Shown here piece after piece: positions 1 to 7,332 of a DNA stretch of 9,096 nt. The notes beneath the pieces are model-generated. The model did no database searches, was not told the DNA's origin, and worked only from the letters and a program-made list of their open reading frames with translations. The DNA lies in NCBI GenBank assembly GCA_009992615.1, contig JAACVA010000168.1:3040-12135 (forward strand), given 5' to 3'. The stretch is from Rhodobacterales bacterium. GTDB lineage: Bacteria > Pseudomonadota > Alphaproteobacteria > Rhodobacterales > Rhodobacteraceae. Numbering within the stretch: the stretch's first letter is position 1; every line of letters starts with the position of its first letter. The translations under genes and the position numbers were made by a program.

Positions 1-65
1 CGGTTGCAGGCGATCCCTCTTTGAAGTATCCTCTGGTCTTTGATCACAGCATCGGACAGGCATAG

Positions 66-530
66 ATGGATCTTCGAACCCGCATCGGCGACGCCCTGAA
101 ATCCGCCATGAAAAGCAAACAGGCCGAGCGTTTGACGACCTTGCGTCTGATCAACGCCGCCATCAAAGACCGCGATATTGCGCTGCGTGGCGAAGGCGGC
201 GGCGAGGATGCGCGTGTGGGCGACACTGAAGTACTTGGGATTCTTGGCAAGATGGTAAAGCAGCGCCAGGAAAGCGCGCGCGCCTATGAGGAAGGCGGAC
301 GCCTCGAACTGGCCGAGCAGGAATTGCGCGAGATCACCGTAATCGAGGATTTTCTGCCGCGTCAGTTGTCCGAGGCCGAGGTCGATGCTGCGTTGGAGGC
401 CGCCATCGTTGAAACCGGGGCCGAGTCTATTCGGGATATGGGCCGGGTCATGGCGGTTCTGAAAGGCAAGTACACCGGCCAGATGGATTTCGGTGTCGTC
501 GGTGGGCGGCTGAAGGCACGGCTAGGCTGA
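66..530 (+). CDS. yqeY: GatB/YqeY domain protein
   Basis: A 154-residue soluble protein of the YqeY family, which resembles the C-terminal tRNA-binding tail domain of GatB, a subunit of the aspartyl/glutamyl-tRNA amidotransferase. The length is normal for a stand-alone YqeY. Visible family signatures are the N-terminal helix with ALKSAMKSKQAERLTTLRLI (residues 10-29), the KMVKQRQESARAY stretch (62-74), the IEDFLPRQLSE segment (93-103) and the C-terminal DMGRVMAVLKGKYTGQMD (124-141). The ATG at 66 is preceded by GGACAGG at 54-60, five bases upstream, which supports this start. It converges on the DUF2244 gene. The precise cellular role of free-standing YqeY proteins is not well settled; a link to tRNA-dependent amidation is an inference from homology. 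The family call is firm. Confidence 0.93.
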   Translation: MDLRTRIGDALKSAMKSKQAERLTTLRLINAAIKDRDIALRGEGGGEDARVGDTEVLGILGKMVKQRQESARAYEEGGRLELAEQELREITVIEDFLPRQLSEAEVDAALEAAIVETGAESIRDMGRVMAVLKGKYTGQMDFGVVGGRLKARLG

Positions 531-552
531 TAACCCACCTTTCGCAGCGGTC

Positions 553-579
553 CGGTTCAGACTGCCGCGGAACCGTTTT
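553..579 (+). terminator. Candidate intrinsic terminator after yqeY
   Basis: CGGTTC at 553-558 pairs with GAACCG at 570-575 across an 11-base loop, followed at once by TTTT (576-579). The stem is only 6 bp and the T-run short, so this is a modest candidate. It sits 22 bases after the yqeY stop, in the right place between converging genes. Directly behind it is a perfect TTTTGCAAAA palindrome (576-585). Confidence 0.45.
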
Positions 580-621
580 GCAAAAGCGGGCGGTATGCAT
601 TGCGATAAATGTCGTGTTCTT

Positions 622-1158
622 TCAATGGGGCAGGCGGTTCAGCAAGCGGTGCAAATCCGCGTGCAGCGTTTTGCGTTCGTCGGGGGACAGGAAGGCGCCC
701 AATTCCACCACGCGCCCCGCCCCCGAAAGCGTGACATAGTTGTCGACCGGCCCGCCCTTTGCGGTAAGCGAGACACGCACCCAGAACGGATTGGCGGCCC
801 AGTGTTGCACAGGCCCATGCGCATTTGTCCGCACGATTTCAATCCGATCGCTCCACAGCATCAGATCTTCGCGCAGCGCGCCGGTGGCATAGCTGCGTTC
901 GAGGAAGAACCACAGCAGCCAGACCGCGCCCATTGTGAAGGGCAGCAGCCCCCACAGCACCGGCGATCCGAGCAGCGGAATCACCGGAATCAGGATCATC
1001 ACGAAGGCAAAGCCGATCACGCCTGCCATTCCCTTGCGCGGCAGGGATCGGTGCGGCCACAACACCGCATGGGCCAGGGTCGGGGCATCCGGCCCATGTA
1101 AAAAGGCCCCGGCATCAACCGGGGCCCCCTGCGGATCACATTCCCATGTCAGGGGCAT
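622..1158 (-). CDS. DUF2244 family integral membrane protein
   Basis: With the ATG at 1158 this encodes 178 residues. I recognise the DUF2244 family, uncharacterised alphaproteobacterial membrane proteins often found next to ctaD. Seen here are a short N-terminal part with LAHAVLWPHRSLPRKG (28-43), two hydrophobic segments at roughly 44-64 and 67-86, separated by a tight turn, then a soluble C-terminal domain with the family-like HWAANPFWVRVSL (119-131) and VELGAFLSPDER (151-162). An earlier in-frame ATG at 1194 would overlap the end of ctaD by 25 bases and adds 12 residues with no family resemblance, so 1158 is preferred. The start is 11 bases behind the ctaD stop. No strong ribosome binding site is visible, and a terminator-like hairpin falls in codons 11-20, so the start and expression are less certain than the family. 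A role in respiration is only suggested by position. Confidence 0.85.
   Translation of the reverse strand: MPLTWECDPQGAPVDAGAFLHGPDAPTLAHAVLWPHRSLPRKGMAGVIGFAFVMILIPVIPLLGSPVLWGLLPFTMGAVWLLWFFLERSYATGALREDLMLWSDRIEIVRTNAHGPVQHWAANPFWVRVSLTAKGGPVDNYVTLSGAGRVVELGAFLSPDERKTLHADLHRLLNRLPH
1100..1126 (-). terminator. Intrinsic terminator behind ctaD, inside the next reading frame
   Basis: Read on the minus strand, GGCCCCGG (1126-1119) pairs perfectly with CCGGGGCC (1112-1105) around a six-base loop, TTGATG, and is followed by TTTTT (1104-1100). An 8 bp all-GC stem plus a U-tract is a textbook rho-independent terminator. It lies 44 bases past the ctaD stop, as expected for the end of the ctaD transcript, but codons 11-20 of the DUF2244 gene overlap it. 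Confidence 0.8.
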
Positions 1159-1169
1159 GGTGCTTGGCC

Positions 1170-2843
1170 CTAATGCGCGTGGCGCTTGTCCCAATCGCTC
1201 TGTTTGGGAAGGGTTTCAAACGTATGCTCGGGCGGCGGGCTGGGCAGGGTCCATTCCAGCGTATCGGCATATTCGTTCCAGGGATTGGCCCCAACCGTGC
1301 GCGGCTTTGCCAGCATCACCCAGAAAATCGCCACGATGAAGAAGACGAACGAGGCAAAGGACAAAAATGCGCCCCAGCTCGAAACGTAATTCCACAGCGC
1401 GAAGGCGTCGGGATAGTCGATGTAACGGCGCGGCATACCCTGACGGCCAAGAAAGTGCTGGGGGAAGAAAGTCAGGTTTGTGCCGATGAAGAACGCCCAG
1501 AAATGTATCCGGCCGATCCATTCGGGAATCATCTTGCCCGACATCTTCGGGAAATAGAAATAGATTCCCGCAAAGATCGCAAACACGGCCCCAAGACTCA
1601 TCACATAGTGGAAGTGCGCGATGACATAGTAGGTGTCGTGATAGGCCCGGTCGATCCCGGCCTGCGACAGAACGATGCCGGTGACCCCGCCCAGTGTGAA
1701 CACGAACAGGAAGCCGAACGCCCACAGCATGGGCACCTTGAACTCAACCGAGCCGCCCCACATCGTGGCGATCCAGCTGAAGATCTTGATGCCGGTCGGA
1801 ACCGCGATCACCATCGTCGCCATCATGAAATAGCTCTGTTGCGTCAGCGAAAGACCGACAGTGTACATGTGGTGCGCCCACACGACGAAGCCCAGCGCGC
1901 CAATGGCAATCATCGCCCAGACCATCGGCAGATAGCCAAAGATCGGTTTGCGCGAAAAGGTTGCAATGACGTGGCTGATGATGCCGAACCCCGGCAGGAT
2001 CACGATGTAAACTTCCGGGTGCCCGAAGAACCAGAGGATATGCTGGTACAGCACCGGATCGCCGCCGCCTGCGGGATCAAAGAACGTGGTGCCGAAATTT
2101 CGATCGGTCAGCAACATCGTGATGGCACCTGCGAGAACCGGCAAAGACAGCAGGATCAGCCAGGAGGTGACGAAGATCGACCACGAGAACAGTGGCACCT
2201 TGAACAGGGTCATCCCCGGCGCACGCATGTTCAGGAAGGTCGTGATCATGTTGATCGCGCCAAGAATCGAACTGGCACCCGAAACGTGGACAGCGAAAAT
2301 CGCCAGATCCATTGAAAAGCCGCCCTCGTTGGTGGACAGCGGCGGGTAGAGCACCCAGCCAACGCCCGACCCGGCCTGGTCATTTCCCCCTGGCGCCAGA
2401 ACCGATGCCACGGCCAACGATGTGCCCGCAACATACAGCCAGAACGACAGGTTGTTGAGGCGCGGAAACGCCATGTCGGGCGCGCCGATCTGAAGCGGCA
2501 TGAAATAGTTGCCAAACCCACCGAAAAGCGCCGGAATCACCACAAAAAACATCATCAGGATGCCGTGGCCGGTGATCAGCACGTTCCAGAGATGGCCGTT
2601 GGGGGTGCATTCGCCAACCGCCGCCGCAGTCAGACGGGCGCCCTCCATGCACATGTACTGCACGCCCGGCTCCATGAGCTCCATCCGCATGTAGACCGTG
2701 AAGGCGACCGAAATGAAGCCGGTGAAGCCGGCCACGAAAAGGTAAAGGATACCGATATCTTTATGGTTCGTGGACATAAACCAGCGGGTAAAGAACCCCC
2801 GCGTGTCGTGTCCATCGTGGCCATGAACGGCTGCATCCGCCAT
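1170..2843 (-). CDS. ctaD: aa3-type cytochrome c oxidase subunit I
   Basis: Catalytic subunit of the aa3 terminal oxidase, which takes electrons from cytochrome c, reduces oxygen to water and pumps protons across the inner membrane. The 557 residues match the full length of Paracoccus-type subunit I, with residue numbers shifted by one. Key residues are intact: H93 and H412 for heme a, H410 for heme a3, and H275, H324 and H325 for CuB. Y279 lies in the WFFGHPEVY motif for the His-Tyr cross-link. D123 and E277 (D-channel) and K353 (K-channel) are also present. The N-terminus carries the usual STNHKDIGILY. The ATG at 2843 is preceded by AGGAG (2855-2851), seven bases upstream. As in other alphaproteobacteria the gene stands apart from ctaC, ctaB, ctaG and ctaE, none of which is here. 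It lies between lipB and the DUF2244 gene on the same strand and ends at a strong terminator. No frameshift or lost residue is seen. Confidence 0.98.
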   Translation of the reverse strand: MADAAVHGHDGHDTRGFFTRWFMSTNHKDIGILYLFVAGFTGFISVAFTVYMRMELMEPGVQYMCMEGARLTAAAVGECTPNGHLWNVLITGHGILMMFFVVIPALFGGFGNYFMPLQIGAPDMAFPRLNNLSFWLYVAGTSLAVASVLAPGGNDQAGSGVGWVLYPPLSTNEGGFSMDLAIFAVHVSGASSILGAINMITTFLNMRAPGMTLFKVPLFSWSIFVTSWLILLSLPVLAGAITMLLTDRNFGTTFFDPAGGGDPVLYQHILWFFGHPEVYIVILPGFGIISHVIATFSRKPIFGYLPMVWAMIAIGALGFVVWAHHMYTVGLSLTQQSYFMMATMVIAVPTGIKIFSWIATMWGGSVEFKVPMLWAFGFLFVFTLGGVTGIVLSQAGIDRAYHDTYYVIAHFHYVMSLGAVFAIFAGIYFYFPKMSGKMIPEWIGRIHFWAFFIGTNLTFFPQHFLGRQGMPRRYIDYPDAFALWNYVSSWGAFLSFASFVFFIVAIFWVMLAKPRTVGANPWNEYADTLEWTLPSPPPEHTFETLPKQSDWDKRHAH

Positions 2844-3203
2844 GTGGTGTCTCCTGGTTCCCGAAATTGGCTGTCTCCGCCCGATCTTCTGGCCAGAGCA
2901 TTGTCACTGTTGTAATGCCATTCCGGGGGCAGGGGCAATGTTGCGTTCCGCCGCAGGACCGGAAAAAGTGATCGCTGCATCCAGTCGCCTGCTTGTGACG
3001 TCTCAGATCGAGTGGCGCAGACACTGTGACACCGTTCAGGTGAAGGTGAGCGAGGCGGCGGCCATTCCCAGCGCAATCGCTGTCAGGACGATGGGCATAA
3101 CATATATGGCAGACCCCCTGGTCAGAATTGACGGGGCAAATATACCATGAAATCCTACCAATTCGTTTCGCGCCGCTTCAGTCAGGAAAACCCGACCTTT
3201 TGC
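2844..3203. other. 360-base gap between lipB and ctaD, presumed ctaD leader and promoter region
   Basis: No full-size gene is supported on either strand; longer open frames here are out-of-frame extensions of ctaD or lipB. It must hold the ctaD ribosome binding site (2851-2855) and probably its promoter, since lipB and ctaD are too far apart for tight coupling. I found no -35/-10 pair convincing enough to list. There is an 8-base CATATATG palindrome at 3101-3108 and one tiny hydrophobic open frame on the minus strand (listed separately). No clear terminator follows lipB. Confidence 0.5.
3036..3098 (-). CDS. Possible 20-residue hydrophobic peptide upstream of ctaD
   Basis: On the minus strand an ATG at 3098 opens a 20-codon frame ending in TGA, whose product begins MPIVLTAIALGMAAAS and is almost wholly apolar, long enough for one membrane segment. 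An AGGGGG run lies about 16 bases upstream, which is too far for a good ribosome binding site. It sits about 190 bases ahead of ctaD on the same strand. Very small single-span subunits exist in aa3 oxidases, but this peptide is shorter than the known subunit IV and I do not recognise its sequence. It may well be chance; the call depends on conservation in relatives. Confidence 0.2.
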   Translation of the reverse strand: MPIVLTAIALGMAAASLTFT

Positions 3204-3854
3204 TCAGCCGCCAAACACCGTTGCAAAGCTGCGCCGCAGCGCAACATCCACATCGTCCAACGTTACGGGCAGCCCCAGATCGACCAGACTGGTCACCCCG
3301 TGATCACGGATGCCGCAGGGCACGATACCGTCGAAATGGCTGAGGTCGGGTTCAACGTTGATCGAAAGCCCGTGATAGGACACCCAGCGGCGCAGACGGA
3401 TGCCGATGGCCGCCACCTTGTCCTCGCGCAGCGCACCATCGGGGCCGCGCGGCTTGTCCGGCCGTTCGACCCAGACCCCGACGCGTCCTTCGCGCACCAG
3501 GCCGGTCACGTTGAATTCCGCCAAGGCGGCGATTGCCCAGGATTCCATGTCATGCACGAAGCGACGCACATCTCGCCCCCGTGCGGCAACGTCAAGCATT
3601 ACATAGGCCACGCGCTGCCCCGGCCCGTGATAAGTGTACTGCCCGCCGCGCCGCGCCTCATGGACAGGAAATCGGTCGGGCAGGATCAGATCTTCTGCCC
3701 GCGCACTGGTACCGGCGGTGTACAGTGGTGGATGTTCCAACAGCCAGATTGTTTCAGCGTGCGTGCCGGCGCGGATGCCGGTGGCGATTTCCTCCATCCG
3801 GGCCAGTGCCGGGGCATAGGGCGTAAGGCCGGGGGTGATGATCCAGTCGGGCAT
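3204..3854 (-). CDS. lipB: Octanoyl-[acyl carrier protein]:protein N-octanoyltransferase
   Basis: LipB moves the octanoyl group from acyl carrier protein to a lysine of the lipoyl domains of 2-oxoacid dehydrogenases and the glycine cleavage H protein. It is the first step of endogenous lipoate synthesis, before LipA, and acts in the cytoplasm. The 216-residue product has the full family layout: WLLEHPPLYTAGTSA (38-52), the RGGQYTYHGPGQR loop (69-81), the catalytic lysine K146 in DKVAAIGIRLRRW, YHGLSINVEPDLSHF (160-174) and the catalytic cysteine C180 in IVPCGI. The frame stays open for 160 codons upstream, but that stretch shows no family similarity, and homologues start at this MPDWIITPGLTPY. 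The ribosome binding site is weak. No lipA is in the window. It lies on the same strand as ctaD, 360 bases away, so a shared transcript is uncertain. Confidence 0.96.
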   Translation of the reverse strand: MPDWIITPGLTPYAPALARMEEIATGIRAGTHAETIWLLEHPPLYTAGTSARAEDLILPDRFPVHEARRGGQYTYHGPGQRVAYVMLDVAARGRDVRRFVHDMESWAIAALAEFNVTGLVREGRVGVWVERPDKPRGPDGALREDKVAAIGIRLRRWVSYHGLSINVEPDLSHFDGIVPCGIRDHGVTSLVDLGLPVTLDDVDVALRRSFATVFGG

Positions 3855-4869
3855 GGTCGTTCGCGTTCGGGGTAGGTGCTTACCATCGGTCTTGTGACGG
3901 CAAATGTCGGCCAAGACCAGACATATCGTCCGATCGCCCACGCGGTGACGACCGCTTTTGTCGATGAGACACACGCCCAAGGTTGAGAACCCGGACGTGC
4001 CCGTACATATACGATGGTAACCGTCCGGTCTGACAGCCCTGTCGGCGCTGAAGCTGCGGCTGACAGTCTCCACCATCGGTAATGGGATGGTTGCCGTCCT
4101 CGCCAGACGGCATCGCAATGTGCCAAGATGATGGTTTAATTGTCCATCCGGGATCATTTTGAATTTTCGACATCCCTTGTGAAACCTTGATCCAGGCCTG
4201 GACTTGTGAGGAATGACGGATGTGGACGGACGCGAACCGCGGTGGGTATGAGGGCACGGAGGGGGGCGGCACGCTGTTGTGCACGATCGGCATGGTGCGG
4301 GCCAAGGCCAGGATCGGGATGAAAAACCTCGCACATAACATGGGCAGCCTCGTCCAGTTGCGCCGCATCAACCCTTTGCCCAGCGTAATCCCCGGGCAAA
4401 CCAGGAAGCAGATCAGGCCGCAAGGCCGGAAAACCGGGCGTGACAGACACCGCGCCCTGACCGTCCCGGGGCACTGGGCCACCAAACGACGGCCCTCCTC
4501 CCGCGTCACACCACACCCACCGCTGCGCGGCAACAAAAATTGATCAAAAATCGAGATGCCTACATTTTTCGCTTCCTTACCAGGTGCTGCTGCTGGTCTT
4601 CTCGGTCTGGTGCCAACTCTCGGGGCATTTCCGGCAATGCTACACCCCATATAACACTTGGGTTTTGGGCTGCCTTGCGGGGATAAGTTGAGATAATGCG
4701 GTTGTACGCGGACAAACTGAGATGAATTTTCTTGCTGCCCAGGCTTGTGATGCGAGTGTGTATCGCGTCCCGACACGGCTGATGACATAAATCCTGATAT
4801 CTGTGCCCCTTTGCTGAGGCTGATGGCCCATGGCATTCGGCGGCGGATTGGAAACGAGAGGCGACCTCC
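3855..4869. other. About 1 kb without a supported gene, between lipB and rfbC
   Basis: The two flanking genes diverge, so promoters for lipB (minus) and rfbC (plus) should lie here, but none is clear enough to mark. Long open frames exist on the minus strand (for example to 4334 and 4836), yet their translations are rich in Arg, Pro and Ser, lack any family motif and mutually overlap, as expected of non-coding GC-rich DNA. The last 320 bases (about 4550-4869) are visibly richer in A and T. Seen within it are a 12-base palindrome at 4191-4202 and a 32-codon hydrophobic frame at 4556-4654. No tRNA, CRISPR array or recognisable gene remnant was found. Confidence 0.6.
4176..4209. repeat. Palindrome TCCAGGCCTGGA between two CTTGTGA copies
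   Basis: TCCAGGCCTGGA at 4191-4202 is its own reverse complement over all 12 bases. The heptamer CTTGTGA occurs just before (4176-4182) and just after (4203-4209) in the same orientation, and again at 3891-3897. It could be an operator-like site or part of a dispersed intergenic repeat; no T-run follows, so it is not a terminator. The function is unknown. Confidence 0.35.
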
Positions 4870-5421
4870 ATGGAAATCGAACAGACATCACTGCCTGGCG
4901 TCATCATTCTGACCCCGCGTCGCTTTGGAGATAATCGTGGGTTCTTTTCCGAAAGCTGGAACCGACAGCGGATGGTGTGCGCCGGGATCGATATTGATTT
5001 CGTGCAGGACAATCATTCAGTGTCGCGCGAGGTTGGCACCCTGCGGGGGCTGCATTTCCAGACGCCGCCACATGCGCAGGCCAAGCTGGTGCGCTGCGGG
5101 CGGGGGGCGCTTTATGACGTAGCCGTCGACATCCGGCATGGCAGCCCGACTTTCGGGCAATGGGTGGGTGTCGAGCTGAGTTTTGACAATGGCAAACAGG
5201 TGCTGATCCCTGAGGGGTTTCTGCACGGGTTTGTCACGCGCGCGCCGGATACCGAAATTGTCTACAAATGTTCGGATTATTACGCCCCTGATTGCGATGC
5301 AGCGGTGCGGTTCGACGATCCTGAAATCGGGATTGATTGGGGTCTGTCTGGCGCCCCCGTTTTGTCAGACAAGGATGCTGCCGCACCACGACTGGCGGAC
5401 CTGCCAGAATATTTTATGTAG
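4870..5421 (+). CDS. rfbC: dTDP-4-dehydrorhamnose 3,5-epimerase
   Basis: RfbC (RmlC) inverts C3 and C5 of dTDP-4-dehydro-6-deoxy-D-glucose, giving dTDP-4-dehydro-L-rhamnose, the third step of dTDP-L-rhamnose synthesis. The 183-residue cupin protein is of normal length. Visible landmarks are DNRGFFSESW (21-30), the VGTLRGLHFQ active-site strand with catalytic base H62 (55-64), K72, LYDVAVDIRHGSPTFGQW (81-98), the IPEGFLHGF turn (113-121), Y132 as the likely acid and D169 near the C-terminus. The ATG at 4870 has GAGAGG at 4857-4862, eight bases upstream. It is the first gene of the rfbCBDA operon; rfbB begins 13 bases after its stop. No promoter could be placed with confidence in the long spacer ahead of it. 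Confidence 0.97.
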   Translation: MEIEQTSLPGVIILTPRRFGDNRGFFSESWNRQRMVCAGIDIDFVQDNHSVSREVGTLRGLHFQTPPHAQAKLVRCGRGALYDVAVDIRHGSPTFGQWVGVELSFDNGKQVLIPEGFLHGFVTRAPDTEIVYKCSDYYAPDCDAAVRFDDPEIGIDWGLSGAPVLSDKDAAAPRLADLPEYFM

Positions 5422-5434
5422 AAGGGTTAAGCTG

Positions 5435-6478
5435 ATGAAGCTTTTGATCACCGGCGGTTGCGGTTTTATTGGATCGGCGGTGGTTCGGTTGGCCACCGCG
5501 CGCGGACACGCGGTTGTCAATCTTGACGCACTGACCTACGCCGCTTGTGTCGACAACGTGGCCGAAGCCGCCAAAGGCCCGAATTACAGCTTTGAACATG
5601 CCGATATCCGTGACCGTGCGGCGCTGGACCGGATCTTTACCGCGCACCGGCCTGATGCGGTGATGCATCTGGCCGCCGAGAGCCATGTCGACCGGTCCAT
5701 CGACGGGCCCGGCACCTTCATCGAGACCAATATCACTGGCACCTACCAAATGCTGGAGGCCGCGCGCGCCTTTTGGGTGGCGCAGGGCAAACCGGATGCG
5801 TTTCGGTTCCACCATATCTCAACCGATGAGGTGTTCGGATCATTAGGCGCGACCGGCAAGTTCACGGAAGACACGCCCTATGATCCACGCAGTCCCTATT
5901 CGGCGTCAAAGGCCGCCAGCGACCATCTGGTGCGCGCCTGGGGCGAGACTTACGGCCTGCCGATTGTGTTGAGCAATTGTTCCAACAATTACGGCCCGTT
6001 CCATTTCCCAGAAAAGCTGGTGCCGGTGACCATCCTGAACGCCCTCGCCGGTAAACCGCTGCCGATTTACGGTGACGGATCGAACGTGCGCGACTGGCTT
6101 TACGTTGAAGACCACGCCGATGCCTTGCTGTTGGTGCTGGAAAAAGGCCTGCTTGGCCGCAGCTATAACATCGGTGGCGAGAACGAGTGTAGCAACCTCG
6201 ATCTTGTGCGCATGATCTGCGCCATTCTTGATGAAAAATGTCCGCGTGCGGACGGCTCTTATGCCGATCTTATCACCTTCGTCACCGACCGACCCGGCCA
6301 TGACGCGCGCTATGCGATTGATCCAGCCCGTATCCATGACGAATTGGGCTGGCAGCCCTCAGTGACACTGGAGCAGGGACTGAAGCGCACTGTCGAATGG
6401 TTTCTCGCCAACGAACCCTGGTGGCGCGCGCTACAAGACCGTGCAGGCGTTGGTCAGCGGCTGGGTGTAATGGCATGA
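5435..6478 (+). CDS. rfbB: dTDP-glucose 4,6-dehydratase
   Basis: RfbB (RmlB) converts dTDP-D-glucose to dTDP-4-dehydro-6-deoxy-D-glucose using tightly bound NAD+, the second step of the pathway. The 347-residue product is an extended-type short-chain dehydrogenase. An N-terminal Rossmann motif, GGCGFIG, spans residues 7-13, followed by the acidic D31 of NLDALTYA and HLAAESHVDRSI (78-89). The catalytic set is T130-D131-E132 in HISTDEVFG with Y155 and K159 of YSASK. Substrate-site motifs are NNYGPFHFPEKL (184-195), YGDGSNVRDWLYVEDH (212-227) and RPGHDARYAID (286-296). The frame is open upstream into rfbC, but the start at 5435 places the Rossmann strand at the N-terminus and has GAAGGG eight bases before it. 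Its stop overlaps the rfbD start in ATGA. Confidence 0.97.
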   Translation: MKLLITGGCGFIGSAVVRLATARGHAVVNLDALTYAACVDNVAEAAKGPNYSFEHADIRDRAALDRIFTAHRPDAVMHLAAESHVDRSIDGPGTFIETNITGTYQMLEAARAFWVAQGKPDAFRFHHISTDEVFGSLGATGKFTEDTPYDPRSPYSASKAASDHLVRAWGETYGLPIVLSNCSNNYGPFHFPEKLVPVTILNALAGKPLPIYGDGSNVRDWLYVEDHADALLLVLEKGLLGRSYNIGGENECSNLDLVRMICAILDEKCPRADGSYADLITFVTDRPGHDARYAIDPARIHDELGWQPSVTLEQGLKRTVEWFLANEPWWRALQDRAGVGQRLGVMA

Positions 6479-7332
6479 GACTGCTTGTCTTTGGGCAAAG
6501 CGGTCAGGTGGCCACCGAACTGGCCCGCCGCGCGCCCGCGGCGGTGTTTCTGAGCCGTGACAGAACCGATTTGGCCGACCCCGACGCCTGCGCAACCGCG
6601 ATCCGCGCCCATGCCCCCGACGCCGTGATCAATGCCGCCGCCTACACGGCCGTTGACCGTGCCGAGGAAGACGATGCGCTGGCCATGCGTATCAACGCCA
6701 AGGCTCCAGCTGTCATGGCGCGCGAATGCGCCTCACTTGGCATCCCGCTTGTGCATATCTCGACTGACTATGTGTTCGACGGCAGCGGGACAGCCCCATG
6801 GCACCCCGACGACACCCCCGCCCCGCAAAACGCCTATGGCCGGTCCAAGCTGGACGGAGAGCGCGCCATCGTGCAGGTGGGCGGCCGGCACGCCATCTTG
6901 CGCACCTCTTGGGTGTTCTCGGCCCACGGGGCAAATTTCCTGCGCACCATGCTGCGCCTGTCGGAAACGCATGACGCGCTGAGCATCGTTGATGACCAGA
7001 TCGGCGGACCGACGCCCGCGGCAGATATTGCCGCTGCCTGCTTGGCAATCGCCGAGCAGTTGCGCACAGACCCCGGCAAATCTGGAACTTACCACTATTC
7101 CGGCACACCTGATGTAAGCTGGAAAGGCTTTGCTGAGGCGATCTTCGCCCTCACGGAACGCAACGTGGCGATCAGTGGCATCGGCACCGCCGACTATCCT
7201 GCCGCGGCGCAGAGACCGCTCAATTCGCGGCTTGATTGCATGACCACAGAAACGGTTTTCGCCTTGCCACGCCCTGACTGGCGCGTTGGGTTGCGTGACG
7301 TATTGACAGAACTTGGAGAGATTTCAGCATGA
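6475..7332 (+). CDS. rfbD: dTDP-4-dehydrorhamnose reductase
   Basis: RfbD (RmlD) reduces the C4 keto group of dTDP-4-dehydro-L-rhamnose with NAD(P)H, the last step giving dTDP-L-rhamnose. The 285-residue product is of normal length. The Rossmann glycine motif GQSGQVA lies at 7-13. NAAAYTAVDRAEED (53-66) is the usual cofactor-side segment. The catalytic residues are T97 in ISTDYVFDG, with Y121 and K125 of YGRSK, and DDQIGGPT (173-180) and RPLNSRLD (247-254) complete the family pattern. The start overlaps the rfbB stop by four bases (ATGA), and no good ribosome binding site precedes it, so translation is probably coupled. An in-frame ATG at 6397 lies inside rfbB and is not used for this product, because the glycine motif must sit at the N-terminus. 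It overlaps rfbA in the same way. Confidence 0.96.
   Translation: MRLLVFGQSGQVATELARRAPAAVFLSRDRTDLADPDACATAIRAHAPDAVINAAAYTAVDRAEEDDALAMRINAKAPAVMARECASLGIPLVHISTDYVFDGSGTAPWHPDDTPAPQNAYGRSKLDGERAIVQVGGRHAILRTSWVFSAHGANFLRTMLRLSETHDALSIVDDQIGGPTPAADIAAACLAIAEQLRTDPGKSGTYHYSGTPDVSWKGFAEAIFALTERNVAISGIGTADYPAAAQRPLNSRLDCMTTETVFALPRPDWRVGLRDVLTELGEISA

Noticed and set aside
622..1194. Longer DUF2244 form starting at 1194
   Set aside because: The added 12 residues overlap the end of ctaD and do not look like the family's N-terminus; 1158 gives a more typical start.
1146..2315. 389-codon plus-strand frame opposite ctaD
   Set aside because: It is antisense to a gene with every catalytic residue of oxidase subunit I, and its own translation is full of His, Arg, Asp and Glu with no family motif, the usual shadow of membrane-protein codons.
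3147..3875. 242-codon plus-strand frame opposite lipB
   Set aside because: lipB on the other strand has intact catalytic Lys and Cys; the plus-strand product shows no recognisable features.
4540..4566. Promoter-like pair TTGATC and TACATT
   Set aside because: The spacer is 15 bases, the -10 is poor, and rfbC is 300 bases away; similar pairs occur by chance in this AT-richer stretch.
4688..4716. TTGAGA with a 17-base spacer as an rfbC promoter
   Set aside because: The matching -10 position reads GACAAA, far from the TATAAT consensus.
3880..4836. 318-codon minus-strand frame across the spacer
   Set aside because: Low-complexity Arg/Ser/Pro-rich composition, no domain, no ribosome binding site, and other frames over the same DNA are equally open.
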